Shown: positions 42,438 to 54,400 of the stretch, piece by piece
Layout of the letters: every line of letters starts with the position of its first letter
Numbering within the stretch: position 1 is the stretch's first letter
Source: Achromobacter sp. UMC71
GTDB taxonomy: Bacteria; Pseudomonadota; Gammaproteobacteria; Burkholderiales; Burkholderiaceae_B
Assembly: GCF_014170305.1 (NCBI RefSeq)
Contig: NZ_LZZT01000045.1
Location: forward strand, 1-64,000
Direction: 5' to 3'
DNA: 64,000 nt
Position numbers and translations under genes: made by a program
The notes under the pieces: model-generated
The model's input: the letters and a program-made list of their open reading frames with translations, nothing else
What the model was told of the DNA's origin: nothing
The model's database searches: none

Positions 42438-45400
42438 TTACGCCGGTTGCGACACCGGGGACATCTCCTGCGCTTGCTGCCTGGCCGGCAAGCCGGCCAC
42501 GATGCGGTCCACGTAGGGCTGTACGTGCTTGCCGTCGACCGGCGGGCAGGCATAGACCTCGCCGCCGAAGACCTTGTCGCCCACCGGGAAGCAGTCGAAC
42601 ATCTGCTCCAGGTCGCTCTGGGCGCTCAGGCCGTCCAGCACCGCCGCGATGCGCGCAATCGCGCTCTTGGGGTTGGCCTGCGCATAGGCCAGCGCCTCGT
42701 CCTTCCATTGGTCGAACGGCACGCTGCCCACCTGCACGCCCGCGCCGCGGATGTGCTGGACCAGGCTGTTGAACCCGGGCGCATTGGGATTGGCGAAGTC
42801 GTAGTCGTGGCCGATCCGCGCCGCGTCCCGGGTCATGACCTGGGCGATCACCCCCGCCAGGTAGTCCACCGGCAGCACGCCGCCGATGTCCGAGCCCAGC
42901 AAGGGGAAGTTGCCCATGGCGACGCAGCCCGAGATCAGGTTGTGCAGGAAGTCGCCGCGATCCAGCCGGAAGTGCCCGCTGGTGGAGCTGGCGGCCACGA
43001 ACGGCAAGCGGTAGATGGAAGCCCGCGCCCCGCGCCGGCGCGCCGCGGCCACCATCTGCTCAGCCATGAACTTGGACGTCAGGTAGCCGAATTCGCGCTC
43101 GTCCTTGGACACCTCGTAGCCCAGGTAGCGCGGCAGCGTGGCGGCCGTGGACACGAAGTGCACCGCCTTGCCACGGCCCCGCGATGCCAGCCGCAGGACC
43201 TCATGCGTGCCGACCACGTTGGGCGCCAGGTAGTTATCCAGCGGCAGCATCCAGTCGACCAGCGCCCCCGAATGGCAGATCGCGTCCACCTGGTCGGCCA
43301 GTTGATCGAACTCGTGCTCGGACAGGCCGAACAGGGGCTGGGTCAGGTCGCCGACGACCGGGTTGAGCAAAGCCGCGAACTCGGGCCGCCACAGGTCGTA
43401 CTGTTGCAGGATGTCGACCTGGCGCGCCATCGCCTGTTCGGCGTCGTCGGCGCGCACCAGGCAGTACGCGATGACGTTGGCGCTGAGCAGCTCGTGCAGC
43501 AGGAAAGCGCCGACAAAGCCGGTGGAGCCTGTGACAAAGACCGCTTCCGGCTCCGCTTCCATGGCCGCCACGTTGTCGAACTGCAGCTCCGGCTCCAGGA
43601 AGCCGCGCCGGGCGACGCGGTCGTCCAGGCGCTTGCCGGCCGCCGCTTCCTTGCGCGGCGTGCCCTCTTGCGGCGCCGCCTCCTGGCTGTCCAGCCCCGC
43701 CTCGGTCAGCTTTTCCAGCAGGAACTGGCTCAGCGCCCGCAGGTTCGGATGGTCGAAGGCGATCTTGGCGGGCAAGGCCAGGCCGGTCATGTCCGACAGC
43801 TGGTTGCGCAGCAGCACGGCGGTCAGCGAATCGATGCCGATGTCCTGCAACGGCAGGCTGACGTCCACGTCTTCCGGCGAGGCGAACTCCAGCGCCTTGG
43901 CCACTTCGGCGCGCACGGCATCGAGCACCGCGGCTTCGCGCTGCTCGACCGCCGTTTCCGCCAGCAGCTTGCGCAAGCCGCTGCCGCCCCCGCCCCCGCC
44001 GCCCTGGCCGCGGCCCCCGGCCGAACGGCTGAAGAGCTCGCGGTACAAGGCCGGGGCCGCGCCGCCGTTGTTGTCTTCCAGCGTGCGTTGCAGGCGGCCC
44101 AGGTCCAGCGCCGCGGCGACCGCCGTGGGCGAATCGCTCATCACCGCCGACTCGAACAGGTCCAGCGCCTCGGTGGGCCCGAGCGCTTCCATGCCCTGGC
44201 GGCTGAAGCGCGTCTTGTCGGCGTCGCTCAACCGGGCAGCCATGCCCTGCCCGTCCCAGGCGCCCCACGCCACCGAGGTGGCGGCCAGGCCGCGGGCCCG
44301 GCGATGGTGCGCCAGCGCATCCAGGAAGGTGTTGGCCGCGGCGTAGTTGCCCTGGCCCGGCGCCCCGGTCACGCCCGAGATCGACGAGAACAGCACGAAG
44401 AAGTCCAGCGGCAGGTCCTGCGTCAGCTGATGCAGGTGCCAGGCGCCGTCCACCTTGGGCGCGAACACCGTGTCCAGGCGCTCGGGGGTCAGCCCCGACA
44501 GCATGCCGTCGTCCAGCACGCCCGCCGCATGCACCACGCCGCGCAGCGGACGGGCGTCGTTGAACTCGCCCAGCACTTGCTCCAGGCCCTGGTAGTCAGC
44601 CGCGTCGCAAGCCACCACGGTGGCGCGGGCGCCCAGCTCGGCCAGTTCGGCCACGAAGGCCTGCGCGTCGGGCGACTTCATGCCGCTGCGCGAGGTCAGC
44701 ACCAAGTCGCGCACCTGGTGGTTCTGGACCAGCCATTTCGAGACATACCGGCCCAGGCCGCCCAGGCCGCCGGTGACCAGCACCGCGCCGTCCGGCTCGA
44801 CCAGGCTGCGCCGCTTGGCGGGCACCAGCACGACCTTGCCCACGTGCCGCGCCTGCGCAATGAAGCGCAAGGCATCGGACGCGCAATCGAGCGGGAAGGT
44901 GCGCAGCGGCAGCGGCTTGAGCTTGCCCTGGGCGAACAGCGCGGCGATCGCGCCCAGCATTTCCTGGATCCGTTCGACGCCCGCCTCGGGCAGGTTGTAG
45001 ACCCGGTAGGTCACCCCGGGATGGTTGGCCTCGACCCAGGTCTGGTCGCGCAGGTCGATCTTGCCCATCTCCAGGAAGCGGCCGCCCGGCTTGAGCATGG
45101 CGAAGCTGGCGTCGATGAACTCGCGCGCCAGGGAGTTCAGCACGATGTCGAAGCTGCGGCCCGGCGCCGTTTCGGCGAACGCCTGCGCGAAGTCCAGGCT
45201 GCGCGAGGTGCCGATATGGCTGTCCTGCAGGCCCAGCTTGCGCAGGGCCGGCCACTTGGGCTCGCTGGCCGTGCCGTAGACCTCGGCGCCGTGCAGCAGC
45301 GCCAGTTGCACCGCCGCCATGCCTACCCCGCCCGCGGCGGCATGCACCAGCACGCGCTCGCCGGGCTGCATGTTGCCCAGCACGTGCAGGCCGTACCATG

Positions 45401-48400
45401 CCGTCAGGAACGTCATGGGTATGGTGGCGGCCTCTTCAAAGCTGAGGTTGTCGGGCTTGGCCACCACTTGCCGCGCATCCACCACGATGGACGAGCCGAA
45501 CGCGCCGCGCGCCAGCCCCAGCACCGGATCGCCCGGCTTCAGGTGCTTCACGCTGCTGCCCACTTCGGTTACCACGCCAGCGAATTCCAGGCCCAGCGCG
45601 GGGATCTCGACCATGCCCAGGGCGTTCAGCACGTCCAGGAAATTGACGCCCGTGGCCTTGACCGCCGCGCGGATTTCGCCGGCGGCCAGCGGTTCGTCCA
45701 CCAGCGTCTTGACCGACAGCGGCTGGTCCAGGCGGCCCTTGGTGGCGATCTCCAGGCGCCAGTTGCCCTCGGCCGGCAGCACCAGGCCGGCAGTCGACGG
45801 CGCCTTCTTGAGCCGCGCCGCCAGGATCTTGCCGCCGCGCAGCGCGCACTCCGGTTCGCCTTCCAGCGCCAGCGCCGAGGCCAGCAAGTCCATGTCGGCC
45901 CCCTGCTCGCCCAGGTCGACGATGCGCAGGGCCAGCTCCGGATGCTCGTTGCGCGCAGTGCGCATCAACCCCCACAGGGGGCTGGCCCCCAGGTCGGCGA
46001 CAGGGTCATCGCTGCTGGTACCCACCGCGCCGCGCGTCAACCAGATCATCGGCTTGGCGAACCCGGCCAGCGCCAGCTCCTGCACCTGCAGCAGCGCGGT
46101 AGCGGCATAGCGGTGGGATTGATCCACCACCTGCTTGCCCGCGCCCCACAGCTGGATCACGCCGTCGCACGCTTCGGCTTCGTTCAGCTGGGAAATATCG
46201 ACCACCTGTGCCCCGGCCTGCGTCAGACGCGCGCGGACCTCGTCGGCCCATGCGGTATCGGCGCCGCCCATCAGGCCCCAGGTGCCGCCGAAGACGGCGT
46301 CGGGGGCCTCTACCGGCGTCCACTCCATGCGGAACAGATAGCGGTCCACGCCGGCCGACGCCAGGCGCCGCAGCGCCGCGCGGTCGATGCGGCGGGCATG
46401 CAGGCGGTGCAAACGGCCCACGTGTTCGCCGGTGGTGTCGTACAGGTCCAGCGAGGCCCAGAACTCGCCCTCGCCCATCTCGAACGCCGCGACCCGCACC
46501 CAGACTTCGGCCAGCCCGTCCTTCCAGACCGACAGCCGCTCGGCCTCGAACGGCACGAACACATCGTCGCCCACCTGGTCCTTCAGGCGCTGCGTCAGCA
46601 GCAGCGAATGCATGGACGAATCCAGCAGCGCCGGATGCAGGCCATAGCGGATCGCCGACGGCGCGGCAGCCTCGGGCAGCGCCACGCGCGCCCAGACGTC
46701 GCCGTCCACGTGCCAGGCCGCATTGATGCCCTGGAACGTGGGGCCGTAGCCGTAGCCCAGTTCGTGCAGGTCCTGGTAGAGCGCGGCCACGTCGATGGGG
46801 TCGCCGTCCGGCGGCGGCAATTGCGCCGTTTCCTGGCGTTCGACCTGGGCGGGCACCAGCTTGCCTTCGGCGTGCAGCTGCCACTCGGCGGCGTCATCGG
46901 ATTCCAGCGAGCTGTAGACGTGCACCGTGCGCGCCCCGTTCGATTCCGCCCCCACCGTGATCTGCATCCGCAGCGGCACACCCGGGGTCAGCACCATCGG
47001 CGCCAGGATAATGACGTCGGCCAGGTCCCACTGGCCCTTGATGTGGTTGCCGGCCGCGCGCATGGCCTCGAAGAAGGCCGTGCCGGGCATGAGCACGGCG
47101 TCCATCACCTGGTGTTCCTGCACCCAGGCCGGCTCGTCGGCCGCCACCACCGTCGTGAACATCGTCAGATCGGTGCCGGCGATCTGCACGCCGCCGCCCA
47201 GCAGCTGGTGGTTGGCGTCGTTCAGCCCCGCCCCGACCGTACGGGTGGGCATGGGTTCGAGCCAATAGCGTTCGCGCTGGAAGGCGTAGCACGGCAGCTT
47301 GACGCGTTCGCCGCCATACGGGGCGAAAAAGCCGCGCCAGTCCACCGGCGCGCCCAGCACGTGCAGTTCGGCCAGGCCCTTTTGCATCGTCAGGGTCTCG
47401 TCCTTGGCCGGGTTGATCGACGGCACCCAGGTCACCGGGCCGTCGTCGGCCAGGCAAGCCGCGCCCATGCCGGACAGCACGGGTTGCGGGCCCAGTTCCA
47501 GGAAGGTGTTCACCCCCTGCTCATACAGCGTGCGCATGCCGGCGTGAAAGCGCACGGCCTGCCGCGCCTGCTGCACCCAGTATTCCGGCTGGGTCATCTG
47601 GCCCTGCTTGTCCAGCTGGCCCGTCAGGCTGCTGACCACGGTCAGCTTGGGCGCCGCGTAGCTGAGCGACTGCGCCACCTGGCGGAATTCGGCCAGCATC
47701 GGTTCCAGCAGATGCGAGTGGAAGGCGTGCGAGACCTCCAGCCGCTTGGCCTTGCGCTGCTGCTGCTTGAAATGCGCCACCACCTTGTCGATGCTGTCGA
47801 TGTCGCCCGACACTACCGTCTGCTGCGGCGCATTCAGGCCTGCCAACGAGATGCGGGCGCTCAGGTCCAGCGCCGCCAACGCGGCCTGGACTTCGTCCTC
47901 GCTCGCTTCCAGCGAGGCCATGCCGCCGCCCGCCGGCAACGCCTGCATGAGCCGGCCGCGCGCGGCGACCAGGCGGCATGCGTCGTCCAGGTCGAAGATG
48001 CCCGCCACGTGCGCGGCGGCGATTTCGCCGATGCTGTGGCCCAGCAGGAAGTCCGGTTGCACGCCCCAGCTTTCCCAGACCCGCCACAAGGCCACTTCCA
48101 GCGCGAACAGGGCCGGCTGGGTGAAGTCGGTGCGGTTCAGCAGGGCGGCGTCGGCGCTGCCGGCCTCGGCGAACATCACTTGCAGCAGCGGCTTTTCCAG
48201 GCCGCCAAAGCGTTGCGTGATGTCGTCCAGGGCCTGCCTGAAGACCGGATTGGACCCGTACAGGCCCTGCCCCATGCCGGGCAGCTGGCTGCCCTGCCCG
48301 GTAAACAGCAGCGCCAGGCGGCATTCCTTGTCGCGGTCATCGGCCGAGCTGACGGCGCCGGCCGGCAATTCGCCGGTGCGGCCGTAGGAGGCCAGCGAAT

Positions 48401-51400
48401 CCAGCAGGTCCGACTTGCCCTTGGCGAACACCACCAGCCGCTTGCGAAAGTGCGTGCGGGTGGTGGCCAGCGAATACGCCACGTCGAGGAAGCGGTCCTC
48501 GATGTTCATGCCCATGTGCAGGTGCAGCTTGTCGGCCTGCGCGCGCAGCGCGGGCACGGTAAAGCCCGACAGCACGAACGGCAGCGTTTCCGGCGGCGCC
48601 GCGGGCTTGCCGGCGCGGGCCTTGGTCGCAGCCTTGGGTGGTTCTTCCACGATAACGTGGGCATTGGTGCCGCCGATGCCGAACGAACTGACTCCCGCAC
48701 GGCGCGGGCGTTCGCCCGGCAGCCAGGGCTGCTCTTGCTGCACCAGCGCCATCTGCGCCGCGGCCCAATCCACCGCCGGGGTCGGCTCGACCACATGCAG
48801 CGTGATGGGCAGCTTGTCGTGATGCATGGCCAACACCGCCTTCATCACCCCCGCCAGGCCCGCCGCCGCCTGGGTGTGGCCCAGGTTGGACTTGACCGAC
48901 CCCACCCACAACGGCTTGTCCGGCGTATGGCTGCCGCCGAACACGGCGGCCAGGCCATTGCCTTCGATCGGGTCGCCCAGCTTGGTGCCGGTGCCGTGCG
49001 CTTCCAGGTAGTCGATGTCGGCCGGCTTCAGGCCGGACATGGACAGCGCCTGGCGGATCACGCGCTGCTGCGCGGGGCCGCTGGGCGTGGTCAGGCTGGC
49101 GCTGTGGCCGGCATGGTTGACCGCGGTGCCGCGCAGGATGGCCAGCACCGGATCGCCGTCGCGCTGCGCGTCGGACAGACGCTTGAGCACGACCACCGCC
49201 GCGCCTTCGCTCCAGCCCGTGCCGTCGGTGCTGGACGAGAACGACTTGCAGCGGCCGTCGGGCGACATGCCGCGCAAGCGGCTGAACTCCACGTGCAGGT
49301 CGGGCGACAGCATCAGCGTCACGCCAGCCGCCACCGCCAGGTCGCATTCGCCCTGGCGCAAGGCGTTGCATGCCAGGTGGGTCGTGACCAGCGACGACGA
49401 GCAGGCGGTGTCCACCGTCATGCTCGGCCCTTCCAGGCCCAGCACGTACGACACCCGGCCGGACATGGTGCTGCCGGCCGAACCGGTGCCCACGTAGCCG
49501 TCCAGATCGGCCAGGCCGCCGGCCAGCGCCAGCCCATACTCGTGATAGCCCTTGCCGATGCCGATGAACACGCCGGTCTGGCTGCCGCGCAGCTGGTCCA
49601 TCGAATAGCCGGCCTGCTCGATGGCCTCGGACGTGACTTCCAGCATCATGCGTTGGGCCGGATCCAGCGCCCGGGCTTCGCGCGGCGAGATGCCGAAGAA
49701 CGGCGCATCGAACAGGTCGATCGGTGTCACGAAGCCGCCGCGCATGCAATAGGACTTGCCGCGCGCGTCGGGATCCGCGTCATAGATGGCCGCGGCGTCC
49801 CAGCGTTCCTTCGGCACTTCCACGATGCCGTCGCCGCCCCGCTCCAGCAGGGCCCACAGGTCTTCCGGGCTGTTCACGTTGCCCGGCAGGCGGCAGGCCA
49901 TCGACACGATCGCGATGGGCTCGTCGGCCAGCGCATTGCGGCGCTTGGGCGTGTTGAGCACCGCCGCCTTGCGGTTGCCGGCCAGGTGTGCGGCCAGGTC
50001 CTTGATGGTGAAGTGCTCGTACAGCGTCGAGGTCGACACCGAACGGCCCAGCAGTTTCTGCAGCTCGGCCTGCACCCGCACCACGCGCAGGGAATTGCCG
50101 CCGATCTTGAAAAAGCTGTCGTTGATGCCGATGCGGTCATGGCCCAGCACTTCGGCCCACACCGCCTGCAACTGCTGTTCCAGCTCGTTGGTGGGCTGCA
50201 CGGCCGGTTCCAGCATCACTTCGGTCGGCTCGGGCAGGGCCTTGCGGTCGATCTTGCCGTTGGGCGTGAGCGGGAATTCGTCGAGTTCGACGAAGAAGTC
50301 CGGAATCATGTAGCCCGGCAGACGCGCCTGTAGCCACGGCCGCAGCACGCGCTGCAGCGCCGGACGCGGGGGCGCCCCGGCGGCCGGCTGGTTGGCGAAC
50401 TGGCTCAATGCGGCACGATCCATCGGCGCGGCGGTTTGCCAGGTCAGGTCGGGCTGCTCGCCGTCCTTGTGGAACACGGCGTCCAAAGCCCAGATGTCGC
50501 GGCTGCGACTGGGCAGCATCACCAGGCGATAGCCGGCCTCGTCCGCGGCCTGTTGCAGGTCGCGCGGATCCACCCACTGGCCCGGGCCGGCCGCGGGCGC
50601 CGCGTCCAGCACATGCCCCACCCGCTGCTGCACGTCCGCCAGCCGGCCGTTGGGGATATTGGCCACGGTCAGCGCCTTGCCGCCCTTGGCCAGGCGCTGG
50701 GCCAGCGCCGGCAGGTCCAGCCCGTCCTGGTGCCAGTCCGCCGTGGCCATGGCCGCCGCCTTGCCGCGCGCCGCCGTCGCCGACGCCGACGTTCCCACGT
50801 GCAGGATGACGTCGTAGCGAAAGCGTGTCATTTCATTGACGTAGCCGCCATCGCGCAGCGCCACCTCGACCCGGGTGATTTGCGGATACACCGAGGGCAG
50901 GTGGGCGAAGAACTCGGGCGCCAGCACCAGTTCGCGCTCGGACCGCAGCGCGCGCTGGGTGCGGCGGCGCAGTTCGTCGGGCGACAGGCTACACAGGCCC
51001 TGGAAGTTCGCCACGTCGGCGTGAAAGGCCTCCAGCAGCGACAGATCGCGCACGTCGCCGATGAAGATGCGGCCCTGGGTCACGGCCTGCGTCGCCCAAT
51101 CCAGCACCGACAGCAGGTAGCCCGCGTTGGGGAAATACTGCGCCACCGAGTTGATGACCACCGTGTCGAAGCTGCCCGGTTCGACCTCGGGCAGGTCGTT
51201 GGCCAGGCGGTGCTCGCAGGACGCTTGCGGCAGGCCGCCCAGGTGGCGGTTGATCTTTTCCACCGCCTGGCTGGAGGCGTCGATGGCCTGGTAGCGGCGA
51301 ACCTTGGGCGCCACCTCGAACAGCACCAGGCCCGTGCCGGAGCCGACCTCGAAGACCCGCTCGGGCGAAGCCGACAGGATGCGGTCCACGGTGTGCTTGC

Positions 51401-54400
51401 GCCAGTCGCGCATCTCGTCCGCCGAGAACGGCAGGCCGTCATAGCTGTTATGCCAGCCAGCGGTATTGAAGGTCGGGTCGGCCGCGCCCGGCTCGTAGGC
51501 CCGGTCCCAGACATCGCGCCACTCGGTCACCGCGGTGTTCTCTGCGCGGCGGTCCTGGGCGGCGTCGGCCGGCGCGCCATTGCGCAGGCAATAGGCCACC
51601 AGTTGGTCGTTGCGCCCCACCACCACGGCGCGGGCGACGTCCTCGTGGCTGGCCACGGCGGCCTCGACCTCGCCCAGCTCGATGCGGAAACCGCGCAGCT
51701 TGATCTGGCCGTCGTTGCGGCCCAGCACGACCAGCTTGCCCGGCTCCTTGAAGCAGGCCAGGTCGCCGGTGCGGTACAGCGCGCCCGCGCCAAAGGGATT
51801 GGCCACGAACTGCGCGGCAGTCTGCTGCGCGTCCTTGTGGTAGCCCCGCGCCACACCGGCGCCACCGATGCACAGTTCACCGGCAAACCCGGCCGGCACC
51901 GGCGCCATGCGCGCATCCAGCACATACAGCTGGGTATTGGCGATGGGCTTGCCGATGACGATGTCTTCACCAGGCTTGACCTGCCACACGCTGGACCAGA
52001 CGGTGGTTTCCGTCGGGCCGTACATGTTCCAGACCGAGTCGGCCCGGGCCAGCAGCTCGTCGGCCAGCGACCGCGACAGCGCCTCGCCGCCGCACAGGAT
52101 GCGCTTGAGCCGCGCCGCGCCCTGCCAACCCGATTGCAGCAGCAACTGCCAGGTAGTGGGCGTGGCCTGCATCATGGTCACCGCGTGGCGCTGCAGCAGG
52201 TCCAGCAGCGTCTGCCCATCCAGGCTTTCGTGCTGGCGCGCGATGACCACGCTGGCGCCGCTGATCAGCGGCAGGAACAGCTCCAGCGCGGCGATATCGA
52301 AGGAAATGGTCGTGACCGCCAGCAGGCTGTCGGTCGCGTCGCAGCCCGGTTCGGCCTGCATCGACTGCAGGAAGTTGCCGAGTGCGCCGTGGGTGACCTC
52401 GACGCCCTTGGGCTTGCCGGTGGAACCGGACGTAAAGATCACGTACGCCAGGTCGTCGGGCTGGGTGGCATTCGCCGGATCGGAGGCCTCTTGCCCGGCT
52501 TGTGCCAGCGCTTCGCCGATATCGACGCAGCGGTCGGCCCAGGCGCTCAAGGCGCCGGTGCGCGCCGCGGGCGGCGCGATCAGCAGCGCCGGCCGGGCGG
52601 CGTCCAGCATCTGGCGGATACGTTCGGCCGGAAAGGCCATGTCGACCGGGACGTACGCGGCGCCTGCCTTCAGCACCGCCAGCAGCGCCACCACCATGTC
52701 GATGGAGCGGTCCAGGCACACGCCCACCAATTGCCCGCGCTTGATGCCCTGCTGGCGCAGCACGCCAGCCAGGCGGTTGGCGGCGGCGTTCAGCTCGCCA
52801 TACGACACGGCCTGGTCGGCGCAGCGCAGCGCCACGCGGTCCTGGTGCCGGGCGGCAGCCGCTTCGAACAGCTGATGCACCACGGCGCCGGTCACGGCGG
52901 GGTTGCCGGTCTGGTTGAATTGGTCGAGCAGGGCTTCCTTTTCGCTGGCGGACAGGGCGTCCACCTCTTGCAGCGGCCAGGCGCCCGACTCGGGCAGGCG
53001 GCGGCACCAATCCGCCAGTTGCGCACCCAATTGCGCCGCGGTGCGGCGCGCGATCTTGCGCGGGTTGAAATGCAATTCAAAGGCATCGCTGCCGGGCAGC
53101 AACACCAGCTCGAGCACCGGGCGGTCGTCATCCAGGGCATAGGCCGCGGGCGTCTTGCTTGACACCACCACGTCCGGCGTCAGTTCGCCGCGCTGCGCCC
53201 GCGCGGCCAGGGCGGCATCGCGGCCGATCATGTCGCGGCGGATCAAGCCATGTTCCCGCGCGCGGCGCAAGGCCGCGGCAACGGCCTGCAGATTGCTCGC
53301 CACCGGCGCCGTCGCGTCGATCCGGGCCAACACCGGCGCCCAGGCGCAGAACACGTCGCGGTAATCGAGCTCGACCTCCCCGCGCGGCGTGGCGAACGCC
53401 ACGTGCACGTCGGCCGCGCCCGAGGCGCGGGCCAGGAAGGTGCACAGGCCGCCCACGGCCTGCTCGATAAAGGCGTTTTCCACATCCCCGTCCCTGGGCG
53501 CGGCGGGCAGCTTGCCCACGATCGGGGCGGTATTGCTTTCCGGCGCCGCGGGCCGCGTGTACGGCAGGCGGTAGGGTTGATAGTCGGCCAGCTGGCCGCG
53601 CCAGAATTCGGTCGATTCCGTGGCGGCCGCGCCTGCCGCCGTGACCTGCGCGCGCGCCTGTTCGCCGGCCCAGGCCAGGCGCGCGCCGGCTTGCAGGCCG
53701 CCCGCGTTGACCAGGTCGGCCATGGCCACGTCAGCGCCTTCCAGCGTGCACAGGGCTTCGAGGCGGATCGCGCGGTTGCCGGTGGCGATGCTCGCGCCGA
53801 AGGCATCGGCTGAAATCACCTGCCCGGGCGCGGCGCCCGCCGCGCGGGCCTCGATGCTGGCGCGACGCACCGCCAGGACGCGGCCGTCGATCAACACCTT
53901 GGGCCAGGCCAGCGGGCTGCTGAAGGGACCGTGGTCGGTGGCGCGCACCAGGGCGGCGATCTGCTCGGCGTCCTGGCTCCAGTCGATCAGGCCTTCGGCC
54001 GAGATCTGCGACCGGCGCGAGAAGTAGCGGCGCCGGGACAGGTCTTGCGGGGTTTCCTGTTCGCGGCCGGCGGCCAGTTCGTCGACCAGGGCGCCAAAGC
54101 TGTGGACGGCGGTTTCATCGCACTTCAGGCCCAGCGACAACGCGGTGTCGCTGGACTCAATGGGTACGGCGATGCGCTTGAGGATGCCGCCGCCGTCGAT
54201 GATGTCGCCGATGCGGTGCCAGGTGATGGCGTAGTCGGTGGCGCGGTCGTAGACGGCCCACGCCGGCACATGCAGACCCGAGTATTCCGGCAAGGGTCCG
54301 TAGTGGTAGTTGATGCTCATGCGGCGGGCGCGTTTGAGCAGGGCCTGGGGGATCACCGAGTAGTTGCCGATACTGAAGATGATGTCGACCGGAAACTGGG

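Noticed and set aside
42264-50333. Very long plus-strand open frame (about 2689 codons) opposite the NRPS-PKS
   Set aside because: It lacks any recognisable domain, is rich in His/Arg/Gln, and is explained by codon bias of the minus-strand gene, whose domains are unambiguous.
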